Positions 23,864 through 32,880 are shown, counted from the stretch's first letter. The stretch is 41,066 nt of DNA from a virus (IMGVR_UViG_3300020406_000390:1-41066), one strand, 5' to 3'. The notes: generated by a model not told the origin, from the sequence alone. Program-made: numbers and translations.

Positions 23864-24281
23864 AGTAAATATACAGAAGATAAAAAACTTCTTAGAAGAA
23901 AAAGCAAATACACTACCTGTAGTATCTATAAAAGGTAGCCATGTAAAAGTGGGTAAATATTATTGTTTAGAACGCAACGGTGTTTGGGAAGTATTTGATG
24001 AATATAGTAGAGTAAATACTTTTATGTTGCGTAGTAGTGCGTTATCATGGTGTGTTGCTAAAATGCAAGAGCAAAACAGTGATGCCCAAAGCATTGAACA
24101 TAATGACTTTAAATATAGTAAATATGCTAATGATAGTATGATATTTTATAATAGATTTAAGACAGTAAAGGATAAATTTCGCAAAGAACTTATGTATATC
24201 AGGTACGAAGAAGCAGAATACCACAAAAATCATATAAAAAAGCAGTTAGAGGAATCAATAGAAAAGATTAAAATTAACTAA
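23826..24281 (+). CDS. Hypothetical protein (151 aa)
   Basis: Not assigned. The middle segment HVKVGKYYCLERNGVWEVFDEYSRVN and SALSWCVAKMQEQN looks like a conserved small domain seen, as I recall, in marine T4-like phages. The C-terminus is a long charged helix (KDKFRKELMYIRYEEAEYHK) suggestive of a coiled coil. The start is ATG 23826 (AGGA nine bases upstream); ATG 23841 is an alternative. It ends two bases into the late-promoter motif at 24279. Confidence 0.6.
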   Translation: MVISTMSKKVKSKVNIQKIKNFLEEKANTLPVVSIKGSHVKVGKYYCLERNGVWEVFDEYSRVNTFMLRSSALSWCVAKMQEQNSDAQSIEHNDFKYSKYANDSMIFYNRFKTVKDKFRKELMYIRYEEAEYHKNHIKKQLEESIEKIKIN

Positions 24282-24285
24282 ATAC
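24279..24285 (+). promoter_or_regulatory. Late-promoter-like motif TAAATAC
   Basis: AACTAAATACTAAAG overlaps the stop of the preceding gene, 26 bases before the ATG at 24312. Confidence 0.55.
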
Positions 24286-24311
24286 TAAAGTAAAAGAACT
24301 AGGAAACTCAA

Positions 24312-25319
24312 ATGGAACTAAATGATTTAAACAATTTATCTAGAAGTGGCAGTTTAAACAAACTGTTAAGCACACGTTTTGGCTTTGATTTAGACTTATC
24401 TAAAGTAAATGAAGAAGTAGCACAAAAACTACTTACTACTGCAAATAGAAAAATGTCTGAAGCACAAAGCACACAAGGTGATTACCAAGCAAATAAAGAA
24501 TACTTATGTTCAAAACTTGTTAAAGAAACTATAGAAGCATGGCAAGTTGAAAATAACATCAGTATACCAGAAGCACCAGAAAAAGGTGAAATGGAACCAA
24601 ATGATGGCGAAATAGAACCTGAACAGAATTCACCAAGAGCAAAGTCACAAAGAAATAACGCATTAAGAATTTTAGTAGGCCCTCAAAATTTTATGAAGGC
24701 TAAAAGAGCATTAGATTTATACAAAAAAGGTCAAACAGTTCCACCAATGTTAATGACAGGCTTAATGCCAATTATTGACATGATTGACGAAATAATGAGC
24801 AGTAATTTAGCAAACGTTAGATTTTTACAAATGGTAGATAGACGTGCTAAAAAACAGTTAGGCATAACAGAGTCTATGACTTTATCAGAAGGTGAAATGG
24901 AAAACGCAGAATTAGTTTTAGCATCTAAAGATATGGTAGATAGAATACAAGGTATGCTAGAAGATATTAGTGAAATGAATGCAGAAGATTTACTTCCTTT
25001 GACAGATCAAATTAGAGATGAAATGGGAAATGAAAAAGCAGAAGCATTTATGACAGCGGCAAAAGGTACATTAGAAACTTTACTTGATGCAATTACTACT
25101 GCAAGAGCAGATATGGATAATGCATCACGTATTTTAACTGGTACTGCTGAAGAATCTGGAACAGATTTAACAGCCGAAGAACCAGAAGTAGACGCTGAAC
25201 CTGAAGCAGAAGCAGAAGCAGAACCAGAAGCAACTGATGATGAAGTTGAAGTTGATTTAGATGCTGGTGCTGAAGGACAAGAAGGCGCAGACGAATTAGA
25301 CAGACAAGAACGTCCGTAA
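24312..25319 (+). CDS. Acidic late protein (335 aa), probable head/scaffold-associated
   Basis: It begins MELNDLNNLSRSGSLNKLLS, has a helical body (FMKAKRALDLYKKGQTVPPM, MIDEIMSSNLANVRFLQMVD), then a very acidic low-complexity tail (about residues 290-330, Glu/Asp/Ala-rich, with a GAAGCA hexamer repeat in the DNA around 25201-25229). Acidic, helical proteins of this size are typical of phage scaffold or core components, but no family motif is seen. It is in a late unit with the following gene (one-base overlap). Confidence 0.6.
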   Translation: MELNDLNNLSRSGSLNKLLSTRFGFDLDLSKVNEEVAQKLLTTANRKMSEAQSTQGDYQANKEYLCSKLVKETIEAWQVENNISIPEAPEKGEMEPNDGEIEPEQNSPRAKSQRNNALRILVGPQNFMKAKRALDLYKKGQTVPPMLMTGLMPIIDMIDEIMSSNLANVRFLQMVDRRAKKQLGITESMTLSEGEMENAELVLASKDMVDRIQGMLEDISEMNAEDLLPLTDQIRDEMGNEKAEAFMTAAKGTLETLLDAITTARADMDNASRILTGTAEESGTDLTAEEPEVDAEPEAEAEAEPEATDDEVEVDLDAGAEGQEGADELDRQERP

Positions 25320-25681
25320 TGAAAGCCGAAGAATTTATCATTGAGAAAATGCCAACCGGCATTGACAAACTAATTAGTTTGTTAATTTTCCTTCGTAATA
25401 GAGCAACACAACTTGGTGCAAAGCCACAAATTTCAATGTCAGCACTAGAAACAATGGCTAAAGGTTTAGGTATTCCTCTTTCATATGATAGTTTTAATAA
25501 TATTGTTCAAACTAATCCCACAGTTAAAAATATTATTTCTGATTACAACAACGACACAGTTATTTTTAAAAACACAGATGGTGAAGATGATCAAACAATA
25601 TCTACACCTGATGATGTTGACGTTGAGCCTACAACACAGGTAGATAAAATGGCTAAACGTGCTTTAAAAAAACGTACATAA
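25319..25681 (+). CDS. Hypothetical late protein (120 aa)
   Basis: Not recognised. It begins MKAEEFIIEKMPTGIDKLIS (again M-K-x-x-E-F), with a helical N-terminal half (LISLLIFLRNRATQLG) and a small domain SALETMAKGLGIPLSYDSFN...TNPTVKNIISDYN. That looks like a compact helix-turn fold. A Thr/Asp-rich linker and the basic end MAKRALKKRT follow. It is translationally coupled to the acidic protein upstream; the opposite charge of its C-terminus may allow pairing (inference). Confidence 0.55.
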   Translation: MKAEEFIIEKMPTGIDKLISLLIFLRNRATQLGAKPQISMSALETMAKGLGIPLSYDSFNNIVQTNPTVKNIISDYNNDTVIFKNTDGEDDQTISTPDDVDVEPTTQVDKMAKRALKKRT

Positions 25682-25686
25682 TTTAC

Positions 25687-25715
25687 TTGACTAGGGCGGA
25701 AAATCCGTATATAAT
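25687..25715 (+). promoter_or_regulatory. Sigma70-like promoter with leaderless geometry
   Basis: TTGACT at 25687-25692 and consensus TATAAT at 25710-25715, spacer 17. The expected transcript start (about 25722) is the second of two tandem ATG codons of the nuclease gene. Confidence 0.75.
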
Positions 25716-25718
25716 CAA

Positions 25719-26405
25719 ATGATGATAACAGAGCGATATTCGTACGAAAAAATTTCAAGAAAACAAATAGAAGGAAGACGTTTATATACTACTCCTAAAG
25801 GTGATGCAGTTCCAAGTGTTACTACAATATTAGATAAAACGAAATCAGAAGAAAAAAGACAAGCATTAGCAAACTGGAAGAAACGTGTAGGTGAAACTAA
25901 AGCACAAGAAATTGTTACAGAAGCATCAAGTCGCGGAACTCGTATGCACAAATACTTAGAAGATTATATCTTGAATAGCGAATTATCTAAAGCAGGATCT
26001 AATCCATTTAGCCAACAAAGTAGAAAAATGGCACAAGAAATTGTTGACAATGGTTTAGTAAATGTTAGTGAGTTTTGGGGTGTGGAAGTTCCTTTATACT
26101 TTCCAAAAATTTATGCAGGAACAACTGATTGTGTAGGATTATATGAAGATGGTCCTGCTATAATTGACTTTAAGCAAACTAACAAGCCAAAAAAGACAGA
26201 ATGGATACAAGACTATTTCTTACAATTGGCGGCATATGCAGAAGCACATAACGAAGTACATGGTACAAAAATAACAAAAGGTGTAATTCTAATGTGTAGT
26301 GCAGACTTTAAGTTTCAAAAATGGGTATTAGAAGGCCAAGAGTTCCAAGATAACGTTAAAACCTGGTGGAACAGGGTAGAACAATATTATCTAAACTATC
26401 ATTAA
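25719..26405 (+). CDS. PD-(D/E)XK nuclease, RecB/Cas4-like
   Basis: 228 residues. The PD-(D/E)XK core is seen as YAGTTDCVGLYEDGPAIIDFKQTNK (Asp then D-F-K), followed by the RecB-type Q motif DYFLQLAAYA. The N-terminal half carries VPSVTTILDKT and SSRGTRMHKYLEDY, typical of phage exonucleases of this group. It would degrade or trim DNA ends in recombination or host DNA breakdown (inference). There is no Shine-Dalgarno sequence. The promoter places the transcript start at or beside the tandem ATG ATG (25719/25722), so the shorter start at 25722 on a leaderless message is plausible. Confidence 0.85.
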   Translation: MMITERYSYEKISRKQIEGRRLYTTPKGDAVPSVTTILDKTKSEEKRQALANWKKRVGETKAQEIVTEASSRGTRMHKYLEDYILNSELSKAGSNPFSQQSRKMAQEIVDNGLVNVSEFWGVEVPLYFPKIYAGTTDCVGLYEDGPAIIDFKQTNKPKKTEWIQDYFLQLAAYAEAHNEVHGTKITKGVILMCSADFKFQKWVLEGQEFQDNVKTWWNRVEQYYLNYH

Positions 26406-26408
26406 TGC

Positions 26409-26416
26409 ATAAATAC
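26409..26416 (+). promoter_or_regulatory. T4-type late promoter motif ATAAATAC
   Basis: GCATAAATACG lies 19 bases before the tail-fibre ATG, with GGAG between them. Confidence 0.6.
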
Positions 26417-26435
26417 GTTATATTGGAGACTAACA

Positions 26436-28019
26436 ATGGCAGTAATTCAGATATCTAAAATTCAACACCGCAGAGGTTTAAATGCAGATTTACCACAACT
26501 ATCTAGTGCAGAACTAGGTTGGGTAATTGATCAACGCAAATTGTTTATTGGTAATGGTACAACATCGGAAGGTGCACCAGCAATAGGCAACACAGAAATT
26601 TTAACACAATATAGTGATATCTTAGGTAGTATAAACAGTTATACATACAAAGGTACAGACGTTGGATATGTAGCACAAACAAATCAAACTGGTGCTGACA
26701 TACAACGATCCTTACAAGCAAAGTTAGATGATTTTGTAAATGCTAAAGATTTTGGTATAGTAGGTGATGGTGTTACAGACGATAGTGCTCAGATTAACTT
26801 TATGTTAAGTCAAATATACTCACGTGAACACACAAACACTAAATCATTTAAAACAATTTATTTTCCAGCAGGTACATATCTAGTATCGGCTAATACATTA
26901 AAGTTTCCAAGAAATTCACATATCGTAGGTTCAGGTCCTAACAGTACACTTTTTAAAAAAACAGGTACTGCTGGAGTATTGGCTCAAACTGCTGATAGTA
27001 AACAACAAACTGGTGCTAACATTGGATTAGGTGGAGCATTAGGTCCAAAAAATATTTCATTTCAAAGCCTACAGTTTTTTAATGAAACAGATGAAGACGT
27101 ATTTTTAATTGACCAAGGTAATGTAGTTAACTTCCATGATGTAAGATTTAAAGGAAGACATAGTAGTAATCAAAATACAATACAAAATAGAAAAGCAGGT
27201 GTAAGAGTAACTGAAACTACATCAGGTGATTCAAAAATTATTAATTTTACAAACTGTGATTTTACAAGAACTGATTTAGCATTTGAATCTGACCATGATA
27301 TAGATAATGTTAAATTTGATAATTGTTACCTACATGATTTATATACAGGAATAATTGTTGGAGATAATATTACTGGTGTCGCTCCTAGTATAACTGGCCC
27401 AACAGGAATGAAAGTATTAAACAGTTTATTTAAAAGAGTATATCATAGTGGTATAAAAACAGTTACAGTAACAAATTTTGTAAGTTCACACAATACATTT
27501 AAAAATGTTGGACACGCAGGTATAGAAGTTGGTGCAACACCAGTTGCTCCAGTAATTAACTATGATGCAGATGGTAACTATAGTATTGGTGATTCATTTG
27601 ATAGAACTGCTTCGCAACAAGCAACACATCCAAATATACAAAACAATAATAAAGCGGTATTTGGATTAATTGCAAGTGATGGTATACAGTATGGTACAAT
27701 TAAACAAGAGGCTGGTAAAACAATGACACTTACTGATAATACTAGTGCGGCAACTAATACAACTATTGATTTTGATGAAGCAGTATTAACTGATGCTACA
27801 GTTGAATTTGCAATCACAAGAGGTACTGCAAAAAGAACTGGGCATTTAAGAGTTGCTGGTAATAATACTGCTGGTTATTCTTTTGAACAAGATTTTACAG
27901 AAAACGCAGATGTAGGAGTTGGATTTACATTTGATTCAACTAACGGTACTGTTCAGTACACCACAACGTCTACAGGTACTAACGCCACTTTAAATTATCG
28001 TATAACTAAATTTAACTAA
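26436..28019 (+). CDS. Tail fibre/spike protein with pectate-lyase-type beta-helix (527 aa)
   Basis: The N-terminal module IQHRRGLNADLPQLSSAELGW...KLFIGNGTTSEG (residues 7-49) is the repeat-type 'R-R-x-x-x-x-x-x-P-x-L-x-x-G-E' adaptor of phage tail fibres. Next, VNAKDFGIVGDGVTDDSAQI (101-120) is the pectate_lyase_3 entry motif, followed by a right-handed beta-helix with Asn-ladder-like turns to about residue 390 and a C-terminal beta domain. The likely role is host recognition or polysaccharide cleavage on the virion. Catalytic residues cannot be assigned by eye. Single late gene under the 26409 motif. Confidence 0.85.
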   Translation: MAVIQISKIQHRRGLNADLPQLSSAELGWVIDQRKLFIGNGTTSEGAPAIGNTEILTQYSDILGSINSYTYKGTDVGYVAQTNQTGADIQRSLQAKLDDFVNAKDFGIVGDGVTDDSAQINFMLSQIYSREHTNTKSFKTIYFPAGTYLVSANTLKFPRNSHIVGSGPNSTLFKKTGTAGVLAQTADSKQQTGANIGLGGALGPKNISFQSLQFFNETDEDVFLIDQGNVVNFHDVRFKGRHSSNQNTIQNRKAGVRVTETTSGDSKIINFTNCDFTRTDLAFESDHDIDNVKFDNCYLHDLYTGIIVGDNITGVAPSITGPTGMKVLNSLFKRVYHSGIKTVTVTNFVSSHNTFKNVGHAGIEVGATPVAPVINYDADGNYSIGDSFDRTASQQATHPNIQNNNKAVFGLIASDGIQYGTIKQEAGKTMTLTDNTSAATNTTIDFDEAVLTDATVEFAITRGTAKRTGHLRVAGNNTAGYSFEQDFTENADVGVGFTFDSTNGTVQYTTTSTGTNATLNYRITKFN

Positions 28020-28029
28020 TTAGGTTACA

Positions 28030-28470
28030 ATGTTTAATTTGAAACCCGATGACAGAATACATTTCTGGAGAAACTTTCGTGTTAGTTTAAATGACATGGA
28101 TAAAAAAGATGCTCTACAGTCTGTTAATAAATTGTGGGCAACTTGTCCTACAACCAACGGTTACTTAGATTATGCTGACTGTAAAGATTGGCCTGATCCA
28201 TGGACATTAATAGATAATAATCATTATTGTGAGGTTGCAGTAGCATTAGGTATTTTTTATACAATTTACCTTGCAGAAATACTTGACAATGATGCTCTAA
28301 AGATAGTAATATATAAAGATAAACAAAGTTTCGTTAATTCAGTGCATATAGACAAATATGCTCTTAATATAAGTTACAACGAAATAGTAAATACTTCGTC
28401 AGTTCCATATAGTTTAGAAAAACTTTATGTGTATGACGCACAAGATTTAAAAGCAAGTAAGTATCTATAA
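28030..28470 (+). CDS. Hypothetical protein (146 aa)
   Basis: Not assigned. It begins MFNLKPDDRIHFWRNFRVSL; the middle has CKDWPDPWTLIDNNHYCEVA and a hydrophobic helix ALGIFYTIYLAEIL. The 'WPDPWTL...YC' pattern recurs in marine T4-like phages as far as I recall, without known function. It lies ten bases after the tail-fibre gene and ten before nrdA. Confidence 0.6.
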   Translation: MFNLKPDDRIHFWRNFRVSLNDMDKKDALQSVNKLWATCPTTNGYLDYADCKDWPDPWTLIDNNHYCEVAVALGIFYTIYLAEILDNDALKIVIYKDKQSFVNSVHIDKYALNISYNEIVNTSSVPYSLEKLYVYDAQDLKASKYL

Positions 28471-28479
28471 AGGTAGAAG

Positions 28480-30783
28480 ATGACACAGATTCAAATAGAA
28501 AAAAGAGATGGTTCGAGAGAAGATTTAGATTTAGAAAAATTGCATAAAGTAGTTTTTTATGCCTGTGAAGACATCACCGGAGTTAGTGCTTCAGAAGTAG
28601 AAATAAAATCCCACCTTTCATTTTATAGCGGTATACGTTCAGAAGAAATACAAGAAACACTTATTAAAAGTGCGGCAGATCTTATTAGTGAAGATAAGCC
28701 AAATTATCAATGGGTAGCAGGAAGATTAATTAACTATCATCTAAGGAAACAAGTATATGGACAATTTGAACCATGGTCTTTAAAAGAACTTGTTATTAAA
28801 AATATTGAAAGAGGATTTTATGATCCTGAAATTTTAGAAAAATATGATGACGAAGAATGGAAACAATTAGATAGTATTATTAAACATGAACGTGATGAAA
28901 TCATGACTTATGCGGCTATGGAGCAATTTAGAGGAAAGTATCTAGTCAAGAATAGAGTAACAGGTCAAATATTTGAAACACCACAGGCGGCATACTTATT
29001 AATTTCAGCAACATTATTTGCAAATTATCCAAAAGAAGAAAGAATGAAGTGGGTAAAAGAATATTATGATGCTATCAGTAATTTTGACCTTTCTTTGCCT
29101 ACGCCAGTAATGGCAGGTGTTCGTACACCACAAAGACAATTTTCTTCGTGTGTATTAGTTGAAACAGGAGATAGTTTAGATAGTATTAATGCAACAACAA
29201 GTAGTATAGTAAAATATGTTTCACAAAAAGCAGGTATTGGTATTGGAGCAGGTTCTATTCGTGCTTTAGGGTCACCAATTCGCAATGGTGATGCATATCA
29301 TACTGGTGTTGTGCCATTTTATAAAATGTTTCAAGCGGCAACACGCAGTTGTTCGCAAGGTGGTGTTCGTAATGGAGCGGCAACTTTGTATTATCCGTTA
29401 TGGCATTTAGAAGTTGAGGATATGCTAGTTTTAAAAAATAATAAAGGAACTGAAGATAATAGAGTTAGACATATGGATTATGGAGTACAATTTAATAAAC
29501 TAATGTACGAACGTTTACTTTCAAATGATAACATAACTCTTTTTTCGCCTCAAGATGTTCCTGGATTATATGAAGCATTTTTTAATGACCAAGTAAAATT
29601 TAAAGAACTTTATGAAACTGCTGAACGTAATACAAAGATTAGAAAGAAAAGTATTCGTGCTTCTGATTTGTTTAGTGCATTTATGGAAGAACGCAAAAAC
29701 ACAGGAAGAATTTATTTAATGAATGTTGACCATGCAAACGACCATGGATCATTTGTTTCTGAAAAAGCACCAATTAAACAAAGTAATTTATGTTGTGAAA
29801 TTAATTTACCAACAAAACCTTTAAATGATTTTAATGATGAAGAAGGTGAAATTGCTTTATGTACTTTAAGTGCAATTAATTGGGGCAATATAAAAGATCC
29901 AAGTGGTTTTGAAAAACCTTGTGAATTGGCAGTAAGAGGTTTAGATGCATTGTTAACTTATCAAAATTATCCAGTCCAGGCGGCTAAGAATAGTACTTTA
30001 AACAGAAGACCTTTAGGTGTTGGTATTATTAATTTAGCATATTGGATGGCTAAAAATGATATGACATATACAGATCCAGATTTAAAACTTATTGATGAAT
30101 ATGCTGAAGCATGGAGTTATTACTTAATCAAAGCAAGTGCAAATTTGGCACAGGAACAAGGTGCTTGTCCTAAAACAGATGAAACAAAGTATTCTGCAGG
30201 AGTAACACCTAATATGACATACAAAAAAGACGTTGATGAACTAGTTGTTAACAAGGAACGTATGCCATGGAAAAGTTTACGAAAGCAACTACAAAAAACA
30301 GGAATTCGAAATAGCACTTTAATGGCATTAATGCCAGCAGAAACGTCTGCACAGATAAGTAACAGTACTAACGGTATTGAACCTCCACGTGCATATGTAA
30401 GTGTTAAGCAATCGAAAGATGGTATCTTAAAGCAGGTTGTACCCGAGTTTCGTAAGTTAAAAAATAAATACGAAATGTTGTGGACACAAAAGTCTCCTGA
30501 AGGTTACTTAAAAATTATGGCTGTACTTCAGAAATATATTGATCAAGGTATTTCTGTGAATACTAGTTATAATCCAACTTTTTATGATGACGAAAAGATC
30601 CCAATGAGTTCAATGTTACAACATTTAATTATGTTTTATAAGTATGGTGGTAAACAATTATACTACTTCAACACCTATGACGGACAAGGTGAAATCGACG
30701 TTGATAAATTTGATGGTCCGGAACAAGAACAAGAATTATTAGATGATATTACAGACGAGAATTGTGATTCTTGTGTAATATAA
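28480..30783 (+). CDS. nrdA: Ribonucleotide reductase class I, alpha subunit
   Basis: 767 residues, full length for NrdA. The N-terminal ATP-cone is present (RDGSREDLDLEKL). FSSCVLVETGD holds the first redox Cys, SNLCCEINLPTKP the Asn/Cys/Glu radical-site triad, and ALCTLSAINWG the second redox Cys. MALMPAETSAQISNSTNGIEP forms the phosphate-binding loop, and the C-terminal ENCDSCVI the swivelling Cys pair. It reduces ribonucleoside diphosphates to supply dNTPs for replication. The C-terminal pair would be re-reduced by the glutaredoxin encoded two genes downstream. It forms an operon with nrdB (19-base gap). Confidence 0.96.
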   Translation: MTQIQIEKRDGSREDLDLEKLHKVVFYACEDITGVSASEVEIKSHLSFYSGIRSEEIQETLIKSAADLISEDKPNYQWVAGRLINYHLRKQVYGQFEPWSLKELVIKNIERGFYDPEILEKYDDEEWKQLDSIIKHERDEIMTYAAMEQFRGKYLVKNRVTGQIFETPQAAYLLISATLFANYPKEERMKWVKEYYDAISNFDLSLPTPVMAGVRTPQRQFSSCVLVETGDSLDSINATTSSIVKYVSQKAGIGIGAGSIRALGSPIRNGDAYHTGVVPFYKMFQAATRSCSQGGVRNGAATLYYPLWHLEVEDMLVLKNNKGTEDNRVRHMDYGVQFNKLMYERLLSNDNITLFSPQDVPGLYEAFFNDQVKFKELYETAERNTKIRKKSIRASDLFSAFMEERKNTGRIYLMNVDHANDHGSFVSEKAPIKQSNLCCEINLPTKPLNDFNDEEGEIALCTLSAINWGNIKDPSGFEKPCELAVRGLDALLTYQNYPVQAAKNSTLNRRPLGVGIINLAYWMAKNDMTYTDPDLKLIDEYAEAWSYYLIKASANLAQEQGACPKTDETKYSAGVTPNMTYKKDVDELVVNKERMPWKSLRKQLQKTGIRNSTLMALMPAETSAQISNSTNGIEPPRAYVSVKQSKDGILKQVVPEFRKLKNKYEMLWTQKSPEGYLKIMAVLQKYIDQGISVNTSYNPTFYDDEKIPMSSMLQHLIMFYKYGGKQLYYFNTYDGQGEIDVDKFDGPEQEQELLDDITDENCDSCVI

Positions 30784-30802
30784 TTGGAGTGGAAAAGAGG
30801 AA

Positions 30803-31921
30803 ATGACAGTATTCAATAGTGAAAAAAGAAACCATCTTGAAAGCAAAGCATTCTTAGATGGAAGTGTAAACATACAAAGGTATGATGCAGTAAAGTATAG
30901 ACAGTTTGATAAATTTACAGATAAACAACTTGGCTTCTTTTGGAGACCAGAAGAAGTTGATATTGGTAAAGATAGCAAAGATTTTAAAGATTTAACATCT
31001 CATGAGCAACATATCTTTACAAGCAACTTAAAAAGACAAATTTTATTAGACAGTGTACAAGGCAGAGCACCTACAGAAGCATTTGGACCTCTTATTAGCA
31101 TTCCAGAATTAGAAGCATGGGTACAAACTTGGACATTTAGTGAAACTATACATAGTAGAAGTTATACACATATTATTAGGAATGTATACAGTGATCCAAG
31201 TAAAATATTTGATGAATTATTAGATGAACAAAAAATTGTAGATTGTTCAGATGACATAAGTAAAAATTATGATGAACTTATACAATTAAGTTTAGCATAT
31301 CAACTATTAGGCGAAGGCAAACATAAAGTAAATGGCAAAGAACTTGAAGTTGATTTGTATGAATTAAAAAAGAAGTTATGGTTAGCAATTAATAGTGTTA
31401 ATATTTTAGAAGGTATTCGTTTTTACGTTTCATTTGCTTGTAGTTGGGCATTTGCAGAATTAAAGAAAATGGAAGGTAATGCAAAAATTATTAAGTTTAT
31501 TTGTAGAGATGAAAATCTACATTTGGCAAGTACACAGGCTATGATAAAGTTACTGCCAAAAGACGACAAAGATTTTGCCAAAATTGCAAAAGAAACAAAA
31601 AAAGAATGTGAAAAGATGTTTGTTGATGCAGTAAAGCAAGAATGTGAATGGGCTGATTACTTATTTAAAGATGGAAGTATGATTGGATTAAATTCACAAC
31701 TCCTTAAAGACTATGTAGAATGGACTGCACATAAACGTATGTTAGCAATTGGTTTGACTAGTCCATACAAAGGAGGATCAAACCCTTTACCTTGGACACA
31801 AAATTGGATCAGCGGCTCTGAGGTACAAGTAGCACCACAAGAAACTGAAATAAGTTCATATGTAGTTGGTGGAACCAAACAAGACGTTGATACAGAAACA
31901 TTTAAAGGATTTAGTTTATGA
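30803..31921 (+). CDS. nrdB: Ribonucleotide reductase class I, beta subunit
   Basis: 372 residues. FSETIHSRSYTHIIRN holds the Glu and His iron ligands and the radical Tyr (SRSYTHI), and CRDENLHLAST holds the second Glu/His pair, so the di-iron tyrosyl-radical site appears intact. It generates the radical passed to NrdA. GAGTGGAAAAGAGGAA lies just upstream of the ATG. The gene is followed by a four-base overlap (ATGA) with glutaredoxin, completing a self-contained dNTP module. Confidence 0.96.
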   Translation: MTVFNSEKRNHLESKAFLDGSVNIQRYDAVKYRQFDKFTDKQLGFFWRPEEVDIGKDSKDFKDLTSHEQHIFTSNLKRQILLDSVQGRAPTEAFGPLISIPELEAWVQTWTFSETIHSRSYTHIIRNVYSDPSKIFDELLDEQKIVDCSDDISKNYDELIQLSLAYQLLGEGKHKVNGKELEVDLYELKKKLWLAINSVNILEGIRFYVSFACSWAFAELKKMEGNAKIIKFICRDENLHLASTQAMIKLLPKDDKDFAKIAKETKKECEKMFVDAVKQECEWADYLFKDGSMIGLNSQLLKDYVEWTAHKRMLAIGLTSPYKGGSNPLPWTQNWISGSEVQVAPQETEISSYVVGGTKQDVDTETFKGFSL

Positions 31922-32172
31922 TAGAAATATGGGGTAAACCAATGTGTCCTTCTTGTACTAAAGCAAAACAATTATGCGAGTCAAGAGGATACAAATTTGT
32001 TTACAAACAATTAGGTACTGACTTTCAAAGAGATGACGTATTTAAAGAGTTTCCAACTGCTAGAACTTTTCCACAAATTAAAGTATACAATCATGCAGTA
32101 GGCGGTTATGAACAGTTTATGCAATATATTGAAGATACAGGGTATAACGGAACAGGAAATAGCACAGGATAA
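31918..32172 (+). CDS. nrdC: Glutaredoxin
   Basis: 84 residues with the dithiol active site CPSC (residues 10-13, in WGKPMCPSCTKA) and the cis-proline strand TFPQIKVYN. The GG-type helix start reads VGGYEQFM. It is the likely reductant of NrdA, given the four-base overlap with nrdB. The symbol follows T4 usage for the RNR-associated redoxin and is tentative. Confidence 0.88.
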   Translation: MIEIWGKPMCPSCTKAKQLCESRGYKFVYKQLGTDFQRDDVFKEFPTARTFPQIKVYNHAVGGYEQFMQYIEDTGYNGTGNSTG

Positions 32173-32174
32173 TT

Positions 32175-32486
32175 ATGTTAGTAAGCAAACTCAATAAAGA
32201 CGATATTATAACGTTAAAGTTAGTAACCGGTGAAGAAGTAATTACCAAAATAATAGAAAACAAAGATGACTGCTTAATAGTAAGCAAACCATTTGCTTTT
32301 ATAATGCAAAAAGTAGGACCAGCAATGGCACCTATGTTTTTAAGTGTAGATTGGGAAAAATCTCCCATTACTATATACAAAAGTGCCATTACTATGATGG
32401 CAACACCTAAAGATGAATTTATTACAGGGTATAATGGGGTATCTAGTTCTATCGTTGCTCCACCTAAACCTAAGATAATTACATAA
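32175..32486 (+). CDS. Sm-like (LSm/Hfq-fold-looking) small protein (103 aa)
   Basis: The first 45 residues (LNKDDIITLKLVTGEEVITK, then DDCLIVSKPFAFIM) show the strand pattern of an Sm-fold barrel: 'I-x-x-x-L-x-x-G-x-x-x-x-G/K' and a hydrophobic strand pair. The tail is Pro/Lys-rich. Similar proteins are common in T4-like marine phages without a proven role. RNA binding is inferred from the fold only. It starts two bases after the glutaredoxin stop and is likely co-transcribed with nrdAB. Confidence 0.6.
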   Translation: MLVSKLNKDDIITLKLVTGEEVITKIIENKDDCLIVSKPFAFIMQKVGPAMAPMFLSVDWEKSPITIYKSAITMMATPKDEFITGYNGVSSSIVAPPKPKIIT

Positions 32487-32521
32487 AATCCAATAATTTT
32501 AAGCGAAAATTAAGATTTCGG

Positions 32522-32550
32522 TTGACTTTAACCTCTAATTCTAGTATATT
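32522..32550 (+). promoter_or_regulatory. Sigma70-like early promoter
   Basis: TTGACT at 32522-32527 and TATATT at 32545-32550, spacer 17, ahead of the winged-helix gene. Confidence 0.75.
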
Positions 32551-32597
32551 AAGTACAAGTTATTATTAACATTTTAATATTAGAAAAAGGAGTTAAT

Positions 32598-32855
32598 ATG
32601 ATGACTAAAGCAATCGGTACAAAGTTCTTTAAAGAAGGAACTCAAAATCAACAAATCCTAGCAAACTATTGGGGTAACGGTTCAACGTTTACTACTGATG
32701 ACCTAAAAAATGATTTAGGTATTGCATCACCAGGTGCAAGGTTAACTGAGTTAAGAGATGCAGGCTTTAATGTAAAAGCAAAAACCTCTAACGAAGGAAA
32801 TGTTGGAAGACCAGCAGTTGTATACTCAATTCCAAGAAGAAGAGTATCTGCATAA
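32598..32855 (+). CDS. Winged-helix-like DNA-binding protein (85 aa)
   Basis: TFTTDDLKNDLGIASPGARLTELRDAGFNVKAK reads as a helix-turn-helix (recognition helix GARLTELRDAGF), followed by a wing with GRPAVVYSIP and a basic end (RRRVSA). This is the layout of phage winged-helix repressors or activators. AAGGAG at 32587-32592 suits ATG 32598 or 32601. Own promoter and own terminator: a monocistronic early regulator (inference). Confidence 0.7.
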   Translation: MMTKAIGTKFFKEGTQNQQILANYWGNGSTFTTDDLKNDLGIASPGARLTELRDAGFNVKAKTSNEGNVGRPAVVYSIPRRRVSA

Positions 32856-32880
32856 TTTAATTAAATTTAAATTTAATTAT

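Noticed and set aside
25195-25235. GAAGCA tandem hexamers as a DNA repeat element
   Set aside because: They are in frame and encode a Glu-Ala low-complexity tail; no sign of a DNA-level role.
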